Origin: Chloropicon primus
Lineage: Eukaryota > Chlorophyta > Chloropicophyceae > Chloropicales > Chloropicaceae
Direction of reading: 5' to 3'
Assembly: GCA_023205875.1 (NCBI GenBank)
Contig: CP060760.1
Coordinates: 124,001 to 188,000 of the forward strand
Length of the DNA stretch: 64,000 nucleotides
Shown here: one piece after another, positions 8,768 to 16,420 of the stretch
Numbering within the stretch: position 1 is the first letter of the stretch
How the letters are laid out: each line of letters begins with the position of its first letter
Program-made: the position numbers and the translations under genes
Notes under the pieces: model-generated
Told to the model about the DNA's origin: nothing
Databases searched by the model: none
The model's input: only the letters and a program-made list of their open reading frames with translations

Positions 8768-10028
8768 ATGGAGGCGCCGGGGCGAGGGACGGGGAGGAGA
8801 GTGCTCCGGAGGGGAACACCGGTACCGGGGCGAGGGAGGGGATCCAGGCGAAGCCATGGGGACGCAAGGAGGGAATGCAGGAAAGAGAGGTGGCGCGCGG
8901 CATCGGGGAGTGGTACGTTGTGGGTTTTGAAAAAACGAAAATGAATGGAATGCGTGCATGGGGTTTGTGCTTTGCCCGTGGAAGCGAAAGGAGGCTGATG
9001 GTTGTGGTGGTTTCTCTGTCTCTATCTCTGTCTCTGTCTCTCTGTCTGTTTTTCTGTCTCGCTTGTTTCTCGCGTTGTGTGGCGAAGGCGACGGGGGCGA
9101 CGTGAACGGCGGTCCCTCGCAACGGACGGACGAGGAGGAGAGCAGGAACGACAACGGAGGAGGCGGCTGGTCGGACTGGTTTGCGAACGAGTGGCCCAAG
9201 TACAGCGAGGATGCGTCCACTATCACCATTGCCCTGGCTGCTTCGCTTGCATTTCGAACGTAAGGAACGAGGAGGAAGACGCCGGGTGGGGACTCTTGAC
9301 TGACGCCTTCTTTTGCTTGCACGTCGACGTCCGGCGTTCCAGGTGGATTGCTGAGCCCCGGTACATCCCTTCCCTCTCGATGTATCCAACCTTCAACGTC
9401 GGGGATCGGTTGATTTGCGAGAAGGTCTCGCGTCGCTTCAGTAAGCAGCCGACTGTTGGGGACGTCATCATATTTCACCCCGTCGAGGAGCTCCAGAAAG
9501 CGGGCTACGACGCGAGCGAGGTGTTCATCAAGCGAGTCATCGCGAGAGCAGGGGACACGGTCGAGGTGAAGAGGGGAAAAGTTTACATCAACGGGACACC
9601 AACGAGTGAAGCTTTTGTTGCGGAGGCGCCAAAGTATACGATGAACCCAGTGAAGGTTCCTGAGCATTACGTAAGTTGCCCAGGCGCCGCGGCGTCCTCG
9701 ACACTTCGACTCACACGCCGTTTGCTTCTCTCGCCCCTTGGAACGAAACGGATTGCCGCCATGCAGGTCTTTGTTATGGGGGATAACAGAAACAACAGCT
9801 ACGATTCACACCTGTGGGGTCCTCTTCCCGAAGAGAACATTATAGGCCGGGCCGTCTTCCAGTACTGGCCCCCGGGAAACGTGGGTGTGGTCCAAGGTAG
9901 GAATTCAACTGGGCTTCTCTCGCTTTCTCCTCTTTCTGCCTGAGTGCTGACCACCGTCCTCTCCACACGTCGCCAAAGGTCGTGCGAGGGTCTTCGCCGC
10001 TGAGGAGGCCCCAGCCCTTGTAGACTGA
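8768..10028 (+). CDS. Signal peptidase I, thylakoid processing peptidase type (5 exons)
   Basis: Serine-lysine signal peptidase that removes signal peptides on the lumenal side of thylakoid or envelope membranes. Exons 8768-8912, 9088-9259, 9343-9670, 9767-9896 and 9979-10028 join in phase into 274 aa; all introns are GT-AG. Exon 1 is rich in Arg and Gly with some Ser, resembling a transit peptide. A hydrophobic anchor ([11 protein letters not shown]) precedes the catalytic box [11 protein letters not shown] (Ser118); the general base is Lys169 in [12 protein letters not shown]; the box E motif is [20 protein letters not shown] followed by PEENIIGRA. Homology is certain from exon 3 on; exon 1 and its start are inferred from the in-phase splice and could be wrong. 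Plastid location is an inference from the leader and the lineage. Confidence 0.88.
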
Positions 10029-10145
10029 TGCCCCGCCGCGCGGCGCGGGGGGTCGCCGTCGAGTCACGCTTCTCAAGCAAGAAACTAACAAAATTCATTA
10101 CGTCTATGATTCTTGTAAACATAAAGCACGTCTTCATGGAACCCG

Positions 10146-10904
10146 TCATGCTTGGTGCGCTTCTCCTCCGCCTTGCTCTTCCAGGAGCAGCAAAATCTTG
10201 TCCTGCGCGCTCCTCATGGAGCTCAGGACCTCTTGGATCCGCCGCAGGCTCGAGGTGTGCTCGGCTAACACCGCCATGATCTCCTCGTTGCTGCCTGGGT
10301 TTGCCGCCGCGTCCAAGGCGGTCTCCAGCACACCGCCGTTGTTCAGCTCGAGCCTCGGCCTCTTGTTCAGGCTGCCCCCCCGTCTCTCGATTTCGATTTT
10401 CTCGTGATCGGAGACCACCTGGGGCTTGCTCATGCTCTTCTGGTGCTCGACCTCGTGCTTTGCCTTGAGCATCTTCTCGAGCAGCACCTCCCAATCAGTG
10501 AGCTTGTTCTGGAGCTGGGCTGGCACGGCCCTCCTCCGCTCCCAGTAGTCCAGCAGCCTCTTCACCTGGTTATGGCAGTTGCTGTGAACGCACTGGCTCT
10601 TGTCGAACGCTTCCTTCTCGTTCAGAGCCGCCGAGATCGAGTCCCACACCACCTTGACCTGTCCGAACTTGACAGAGAACGGCTTCTGCTTCAGGACCTC
10701 CTGCACCAGCAGCATGTTCTTCTCGGACTCTGCGTGGAACGGCACCGCCCACACGGTACGAACTTTCCTCTCCTTCTTCGCATGGGCCGCGGAGGTGTCG
10801 CCCTCCGGGACGCCGCCGCCCTCCACGCGGTGTGGCACCGCGCCCCCCTGCAAGCCCATGACCACCTGAGGCGGGTAAACCTTTCGCGGACTCCCTGCCT
10901 CCAT
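10146..10904 (-). CDS. Hypothetical Myb/SANT-like DNA-binding protein
   Basis: The 252-aa protein has a helical region at about residues 50-125 that begins WAVPFHAESEKNMLLVQEVL and contains VWDSISAALN and CHNQVKRLLDYW, resembling the Myb/SANT-like (trihelix) three-helix fold in spacing of aromatic residues. A second helical stretch near the C-terminus (IMAVLAEHTSSLRRIQEVLS) could be a dimerising coiled coil. A basic RRGGSLNKRPR segment could be a nuclear signal. The ATG at 10904 is used because the frame upstream only offers TTG. Its end faces the signal peptidase gene 117 bp away. Role as a transcription factor is an inference. Confidence 0.7.
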   Translation of the reverse strand: MEAGSPRKVYPPQVVMGLQGGAVPHRVEGGGVPEGDTSAAHAKKERKVRTVWAVPFHAESEKNMLLVQEVLKQKPFSVKFGQVKVVWDSISAALNEKEAFDKSQCVHSNCHNQVKRLLDYWERRRAVPAQLQNKLTDWEVLLEKMLKAKHEVEHQKSMSKPQVVSDHEKIEIERRGGSLNKRPRLELNNGGVLETALDAAANPGSNEEIMAVLAEHTSSLRRIQEVLSSMRSAQDKILLLLEEQGGGEAHQA

Positions 10905-11473
10905 CCTTTCGCCCCTGGGCCGTTTCTTTCGACCAAGGGCGCAAACGAAAGACCAAGACAAGACGCTTCCACCTGTCGTCCTTGCACACGTCCTCGCACA
11001 AGCCGTCCCGCTCCCTTCCTTTGCGGCGGTTACGGCCGTTACGACTCCCCTCTCTCGATCGATTGGTCAACGCAATTGAGGAGCGCGCGCGCGAGGCGAG
11101 GGCTTTGCGGTGGCGGAGGAAGAGGAAGAGGAAGGGGAAGGGGAAGGGGAAGAGGAAGAGGAAGAGGGTACGGACGACTTGTGCTCTTTGTCGGGAGGGA
11201 TGCACGAGGAGGACGAGGAAGCGCAAGTCCGAGCGTAACGTTTTCTTCTGTTTTTTTTTTTTTGGTTTGGAGGGAAGGGGCGAGCTGAGCGTAGGAGCCT
11301 CGCGGGGGGGGAAGGAGCTCGATTGGCTTGCGAAGGTCGAGGGGGAGGCGGTGGGCGGCGTCCTCGCGTCGTCGTCGTCGTGGTGTGACCTGCGCGGTGC
11401 TCGCTGCGTCTGCGTTCTTTTGGGGAGAGAGCGAACTGAAGTGAAGTGAAGTGAGCTGGGCGAGTGGAGTGGC
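10905..11473. other. Intergenic region between divergent genes
   Basis: About 570 bp containing a GGAAGAGGAAG-type purine repeat (11115-11170), a T run near 11252-11263 and a GAAGT pentamer repeat near 11437-11452. Presumably holds two promoters. No coding sequence is supported. Confidence 0.45.
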
Positions 11474-12028
11474 ATGGGGTCTTGTTTTGCCAAGGCGCCG
11501 CGTTTTGCGGAGAGCAAGGAGTGTGGAGATGGCCTGGAGTTCAAGCAGCACGAGCCGAGCCTGTCGCAGAGCAGCGACGGCATGGCGTGGACCTCGCCGA
11601 GCGCATCCCAGCGGCAGGAGAGTGTAAGACTGACGGTGGTCGCGGCCAAGAACTACAAGAGGCGGGAGAGCGAGATCATCAAGACAGCCAAGGAGAACTT
11701 GAAGAAGGTGCCCGCGAGGTCCTCCTTGAAGCTGAGTAGCGCGAGAACGAATAGCACGGTCATGAGCAATAGCAAGCGGGATGGCACGGGGGACCAATCT
11801 GAGGACGCGTACCCGAGCAACACGAGCTCGACGAGGGACCTCCTCGAGAGCGGGTCGGCGATGTCTCAGAACGGAAGTGTGGCGGAGGGTGCCTATCCGA
11901 AAGGCGGGGCTGTGACAGACCCGGGGAGGGGGAAGGACCTCTCGTGCCAGTCGCACCCCTTGAGGAGATCGGTGTCCTTTTGCCAGGAAGTCATCATGAT
12001 CCAGTACTCGAAGAGAGGCTTCTCCTGA
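11474..12028 (+). CDS. Hypothetical protein with N-myristoylation signal and RVxF-like motif
   Basis: Not recognised by family. The 184-aa product begins MGSCFAK, the classical N-myristoylation pattern (Gly2, small residue at position 6) with a Cys at position 4 that could be palmitoylated, so membrane attachment is likely. The middle is basic with Lys-rich helices (SEIIKTAKENLKK), followed by a Ser/Thr-rich region. Near the C-terminus RRSVSFCQEV fits the RVxF-type docking motif for protein phosphatase 1. The start is fixed by the myristoylation context and an ATG. Could be a small membrane-tethered PP1 regulator, which is inference only. Confidence 0.6.
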   Translation: MGSCFAKAPRFAESKECGDGLEFKQHEPSLSQSSDGMAWTSPSASQRQESVRLTVVAAKNYKRRESEIIKTAKENLKKVPARSSLKLSSARTNSTVMSNSKRDGTGDQSEDAYPSNTSSTRDLLESGSAMSQNGSVAEGAYPKGGAVTDPGRGKDLSCQSHPLRRSVSFCQEVIMIQYSKRGFS

Positions 12029-12443
12029 TGCTGCTGAATTGTCGCGGCGTGGCGAGGGGGGGTTCGGGGGCCACGACCGATTTTGAGGGAGCCGCGGGGT
12101 GCACACGCCGCTGCGCGGGGAGCCGCTCCCACCGCCCGAGCCGGGGGCTCGGTGCACGAGAGGCGAGGGAGACGGGAGAGTTCCGCCGTTGTTGTCGTCG
12201 CCGCGTCTTGCGTGGCTCCACGGGAGGGAAGGAGAAGAAAGCGCAAGGAGCGCGGCGTTGCAACTAATATTTGATTTCATATACATTTCAAGGAGCCGCG
12301 CACAAAGGGGCAGCGGAACGATGATGCTGAGAAGAAAAAAAGAAAGAAAATTCACTTTTCGCGGACGCCGAGGCAACGCACGCACGCACGCACGAGCGGC
12401 CGCGCTCTCGCTGCACGGGAGCCCCCCCCCCGGAGAGGCTCTC
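12029..12443. other. Convergent intergenic spacer
   Basis: About 415 bp between the stop codons of the myristoylated-protein gene (plus) and plastid bS6 (minus). It holds a short GCAC tetramer repeat (12375-12392) and a C run (12422-12431). No coding sequence or RNA gene is evident; it probably carries both polyadenylation regions. Confidence 0.4.
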
Positions 12444-13001
12444 TCAAGCCCTCGTGGTCATGAACCTGAGGATGGTCTTTTCCTTCTCTATCGAGGGGGC
12501 GGCAAGGATTCCCTGAATCGTCTTTGCAGCGCTGGCGGGTGCCGAGTACATGAAGAGCACGTAGATGCCGACGTTGTAGCCCTCGATTGGGTACGCCATC
12601 CTCTGAGGCACGTTCTCGTAGCTCACGGCGATGTCTAGGGCGCCGAGGGAGGTCAGGGTATCCTGGAACGCCTGGATGTCGTCCTCCCTCTCCGCGTCTT
12701 GCGCGTCAGGGTTGTAGATGATCATGGTCTCGTACACCTTGAAGCCCCTTGGCGGGCTCGTCCAGCTCGTGGGCAGGTCAGAGGTCGCCGCCACGTCCGC
12801 GGCCGCCTTCAACCGCAACGCCGAAGCCCCTCCCCTCCCTCCTCCCCCGACCCTGGAGCACTGCCCGCACCACAAACTCCTGGTCGCCTGGCATGTTCCT
12901 GCCGGATACCTTTGGACTCTTCCGCTCGCCCTCCACGCCAACGCCCCTCCCCCCACGCTCCTTCCCACGACCACTCTCTCCGCGTTCATCCCAAGCGTCA
13001 T
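12444..13001 (-). CDS. Plastid-type 30S ribosomal protein bS6
   Basis: Small-subunit ribosomal protein of bacterial type. The last ~95 residues are a bS6 domain: KVYETMIIYNPDAQDAERED, then SLGALDIAVSYENVPQRMAY, GIYVLFMYSAPASA and ILRFMTTRA. The preceding ~90 residues are Arg/Gly/Val/Ala-rich with few acids, as in transit peptides. The ATG at 13001 is chosen (next in frame at 12989); the frame further upstream has only TTG. Import into the plastid is inferred from the leader and from the plant-type family; a mitochondrial version cannot be excluded. Confidence 0.82.
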   Translation of the reverse strand: MTLGMNAERVVVGRSVGGGALAWRASGRVQRYPAGTCQATRSLWCGQCSRVGGGGRGGASALRLKAAADVAATSDLPTSWTSPPRGFKVYETMIIYNPDAQDAEREDDIQAFQDTLTSLGALDIAVSYENVPQRMAYPIEGYNVGIYVLFMYSAPASAAKTIQGILAAPSIEKEKTILRFMTTRA

Positions 13002-13689
13002 AACCACCACCACCAGCAACAACCCACCAGCCTATCCAGCTCTTCGATAGAACACACTCAAGCCAAGCAAGCAAGCGCTCGTGTCCTTGGTCCTTATCTC
13101 TCTGCTAAAGCACACACACACACACACACACGACACACGAATATATCCGAAACCGAAACCAAGCGGATGCCAAGGTATAATGCTCGTCCACCGTCCTCGT
13201 CCTCGTCCACCGTCCTCGTCGTCGTCCTCGTCGTCGTCGTCGTCGTCGTCGTCGCTTTTGTGGCTCCCTTTTAATGCGGCGCTCCATCTTATCCGCTTTC
13301 TGTGGCTCTCCATCATTTAGTGTCCGAGTCGCAATACGAGTGCAATCAAAACCACACAGGCGGTCTGGCATCGAGGAGCATCGCATCGGAGCCTATCGAC
13401 GGAGACCCAGGGCGTAAGGGAACGAAGAGGGGTCCAGGAGGGTGTTTGGGAGAAGCGTCGTGTCGCGGGCTTTCCAAAGAGCCGTCGCTCGAAAGGAGAA
13501 GTGGTCGGGTTGGGATTTGGCATAGGATTGAGTGAGACCCCACCACGGGCAGAGGGAGAGGGGAGAGGCCCGAGGCATCGACGGAGACCAAGGGTGGGAG
13601 GGAAAGGGGAGGGGTTCAGGAGGGTGCTTGGGAGAATCATCGTGTCGCGGTCTTTCCAAAGAGCCGTCGCTTGAAAGGGGAAGCTTGAC
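13002..13689. repeat. Divergent intergenic region with simple repeats and a tandem ~105-bp duplication
   Basis: This 688-bp region separates bS6 (minus) from the Get3/ArsA gene (plus). It contains a CA repeat (13109-13130), a TCG/GTC repeat (about 13196-13254), and two imperfect copies of a ~105-bp block at about 13392-13500 and 13574-13683. Each block runs from ATCGACGGAGACC to the dispersed motif CTTTCCAAAGAGCCGTCGCT (13470-13494 and 13652-13676). The second copy ends 7 bp before the Get3 start codon. Confidence 0.7.
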
Positions 13690-16062
13690 ATGACGACGAG
13701 GACGACGAGGACGACGAGGACGACGCGGGCCTTCAAGCGCCTGGCGTCCAACCAGCAGAGGCGCACGAGGTCGACCCGAGCCGCTTCTTCTTCTTCGGCG
13801 TCGTCTTCGGGTGGCGCCGGTGCGAGGGGCCTCCTTGGCCCGGTGCTTCGGTGCAGATCCTGCGAGAGGTCTTGGGCCAGGCTCCATCATCCGTCCAACA
13901 AGCTTGAGATGCCGCTGACGGTGCCGAGGGCGGTGGAGGAACCCGAGGGCGTTCAGGTGCGGGATCGAGGGACGGGAACCAAGGTGACGCTCCTGGGGGG
14001 CAAGGGCGGGGTGGGGAAGACGACGATGGCAGCGAGCTTCGCCGTGAGCGAGGCGAAGAGGACGCAGCTCCCGACGCTCATCGTGTCGACGGACCCCGCA
14101 CATTCCCTCGGGGACGCCCTCGGGCAGGACGTCAGCGGCGGAAAGCCAGTCCTGGTGGAGAGCTACACGTCCCTTCCGCTCTGGGCCCTGGAGATCGACC
14201 CGGCGAAGGCCAAGGAGGAGATCAGCGCCAAGGCCAAGGAGGCCAAGGAGAAGGCGGAGGAGGGCGGGGGCAACCCCTTGGGCTCCCTCACCGGCCTCCT
14301 GAAGTTGGTGGGCGTCGACCTGAACCCCGAAGTGTTCGAGGACCTCAACCTCGGGGAGCTGCTCACCAGCCCGCCTCCCGGCTTTGACGAGATCTTGGCG
14401 GTGGCGAAAATCATGGATTTCGTGGCGGGCCAGCAAGGCAGCGCCTCCGGGGGCGAGAGCCAAAAGTTCTCGAACATCATCATAGACACCGCGCCGACGG
14501 GCCACACCCTCAGGCTCCTTGCCGCCCCGGAGCTCCTAGACAGGTCGCTGGGGAAGGTCCTGGCGGTGAAGAAGATGCTTGACGGGGCCTCGTCCCTCGT
14601 CAAGTCCATCCTCTCTTTCGGTCAGAGGGGCGGGGGTGGTCAGGACGCCGGGGAAGACTCGCTGTCGCAGAGGGTAGAGAAGGCCCAGCTTCGCCTGAGA
14701 GCTTTCGGGGAGCTCCTGCACGACGGGAGGAAGAGCGAGTTTGTTGCCGTGACCATCCCCACGCAGATGGCGGTGAGCGAGACCATTGGCCTGGCCACGA
14801 CCCTGAAGGAGGAGGGGATTCCACTGAGAAGGTGCGTCGTGAATCAGGTGCTTCCTTCAGACCTGGTGGACGGGGGCCTCAAGCTTATCGAGAGCAGGCA
14901 GAAGGACCAGAAGAGGGCGCTCGACATGCTGAGGGAGGACGGAAAACTGTCCCAGCTGGAGCAGCTGCGGTCACCCTTCCTGGACTTGGAGGTGAAGGGC
15001 GTCCCAGCCCTTCAGTACTTTGGGATGGGGCTCTGGCGGGACAGCTCCACGCTGAAGGACTCGGTGACGCAGCGAGACCAGAAATTCGTGATCGTTGGCG
15101 GCAAAGGCGGCGTTGGGAAGACTACGACGTCCTCCTCCCTCGCCCTGTCTTACGCTCAGGAGGGGCACACCGTTCTGATCGTATCCACGGATCCGGCTCA
15201 CTCTCTGGGCGATTCCCTTTGCCAGGACGTTTCCGGGGGGCAGCCCGTGCTCCTGGAAGGCACGGACCTCCCCGTGTACGCCATGGAGATCAACCCGGAG
15301 GAGACCATGGACCAGCTCAGGGGGCTTTTGAGGAAGGTGGAGGAGAGCGACGTGTCGAGCGATCCCGGGGCGCAGGGCAACCCCAAGCTCGATCTGGGAA
15401 ACATTCTTGAGAAGGTCCAGGACTTGAAGCTCGAGGAGCTCTTGGAGGACCCCCCGCCTGGCACGGACGAGGCCATTGCCGTCGCAAAGGTGGTCCAGTT
15501 TGCGGAAAAGCCCGAGTTCGAGAAGTTCACGAGGATTGTGATCGACACGGCGCCGACGGGCCACACGCTGAGGCTCCTCACCTTGCCATCTTTCATCGCT
15601 CTGAGCATCGACAAGATTCTCAAGTTCAGGAGCGTGATCTCCCAGCTCGCGGGCAAGTCAAAGGGTGACTTGGCCATCGAGAAGCTGCAGGAGCTCCAGA
15701 GGCAAATGGATGACGCCCAGAGCCTATTCAGGGACAACACCAAGACGGAATTCGTCATCGTTGGCATTCCAACGTACCTGTCCGTGGCGGAGTCCTCGAG
15801 GCTCGTGAGGGCTCTGGAGGACGAGAAAGTGTTCGTGAGGCACCTCGTCGTGAACCAGATTCTGGATTTCGAGTCCAAGGAGGAGGAGAAGATCAAGAGG
15901 TTCGTCACCTCAAGAATGAAGGAGCAGGAGTCCGCCCTCGGCGCTCTCGAGGAGGCCCCGAGCATCCAGGGCTTGGAAGTCTCCCGCGCCCCGGTCATCA
16001 ACATGGAAGTCAGGGGAGTTCCTGCGCTCGAGTACTTTGCCTCCCTCGTTTGGGACCCATAA
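13690..16062 (+). CDS. Two-domain Get3/ArsA ATPase, probably plastid-targeted
   Basis: Deviant P-loop ATPase of the Get3/ArsA family, which binds tail-anchored membrane proteins. Two complete ATPase halves lie in one 790-aa chain: half 1 has GGKGGVGKTT at residue 104, half 2 repeats it at ~471. Each half carries STDPAHSLGD (switch I region), IDTAPTGHTLRLL (switch II) and a CVVNQ/LVVNQ strand. Most eukaryotic Get3 proteins have one domain and dimerise; the tandem form recalls bacterial ArsA. No CxxC zinc-dimer motif is seen, as in organellar Get3. The ~85-residue leader is Thr/Arg/Ser/Ala-rich, suggesting plastid import. The first residues (MTTRTTRTTRTTR) derive from a GACGAC-type repeat. A duplicated 5' block with the dispersed motif precedes the ATG. 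Confidence 0.9.
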   Translation: MTTRTTRTTRTTRAFKRLASNQQRRTRSTRAASSSSASSSGGAGARGLLGPVLRCRSCERSWARLHHPSNKLEMPLTVPRAVEEPEGVQVRDRGTGTKVTLLGGKGGVGKTTMAASFAVSEAKRTQLPTLIVSTDPAHSLGDALGQDVSGGKPVLVESYTSLPLWALEIDPAKAKEEISAKAKEAKEKAEEGGGNPLGSLTGLLKLVGVDLNPEVFEDLNLGELLTSPPPGFDEILAVAKIMDFVAGQQGSASGGESQKFSNIIIDTAPTGHTLRLLAAPELLDRSLGKVLAVKKMLDGASSLVKSILSFGQRGGGGQDAGEDSLSQRVEKAQLRLRAFGELLHDGRKSEFVAVTIPTQMAVSETIGLATTLKEEGIPLRRCVVNQVLPSDLVDGGLKLIESRQKDQKRALDMLREDGKLSQLEQLRSPFLDLEVKGVPALQYFGMGLWRDSSTLKDSVTQRDQKFVIVGGKGGVGKTTTSSSLALSYAQEGHTVLIVSTDPAHSLGDSLCQDVSGGQPVLLEGTDLPVYAMEINPEETMDQLRGLLRKVEESDVSSDPGAQGNPKLDLGNILEKVQDLKLEELLEDPPPGTDEAIAVAKVVQFAEKPEFEKFTRIVIDTAPTGHTLRLLTLPSFIALSIDKILKFRSVISQLAGKSKGDLAIEKLQELQRQMDDAQSLFRDNTKTEFVIVGIPTYLSVAESSRLVRALEDEKVFVRHLVVNQILDFESKEEEKIKRFVTSRMKEQESALGALEEAPSIQGLEVSRAPVINMEVRGVPALEYFASLVWDP

Positions 16063-16224
16063 ATTACCACCCTTTTCAGGAATCTCATTCCTTGTTCCCT
16101 TCATCCTGTCCTCACACACACCCAAAGCCATCATCATTATCATCATCATCTGCTCTCCCCCTGAGCTTCATCCATCTCTCTCTGGACATCAAACTCCCAG
16201 CAGCAGCAGCCTGACCACCACACT

Positions 16225-16344
16225 ATGTCGCGTTCGAAGGCAGCCAGGAGGAGGCAGCAATACCTCCAGAGTCCCCGGGATCTCAATCATCACCTCTTGT
16301 TCCCTTCATCCTATCCTCCCCCCCAAGCCAAGCCATCATCATGA
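16225..16344 (+). promoter_or_regulatory. Upstream ORF created by a 5' duplication of the TRF4-like gene
   Basis: The bases around the main start codon (ACTATGTCGCGTTCGAAGGC) also occur 196 bp upstream at about 16223, in a different frame. The upstream ATG opens a 39-codon frame starting MSRSKA like the real protein and ending at 16342-16344, before the main ATG at 16421. Flanking sequence is partly repeated too (GTTCCCTTCATCCT at ~16096 and ~16308; CCATCATCAT runs). If present in the mRNA it would act as a uORF; whether it is transcribed is not known. Confidence 0.5.
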
Positions 16345-16420
16345 TGATGATGCCCTTTTGAGCCTTTCATCCAGCAGAGCAGGGGGGAGCAGTAGCAGCC
16401 GTCGACCGTACCGTACTACT

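Noticed and set aside
8240-9667. 475-codon minus-strand frame near the signal peptidase gene
   Set aside because: Spans a TA repeat, CT repeats and the introns of a gene whose plus-strand exons join in phase with catalytic motifs; its translation is low-complexity.
13690-13733. GACGAC repeat at the Get3 start considered as evidence that translation starts later
   Set aside because: A later ATG exists (MPLTV near 13909), but the Arg/Ser/Thr/Ala-rich segment before it looks like a transit peptide, so the first ATG is kept, with some doubt about the exact start.
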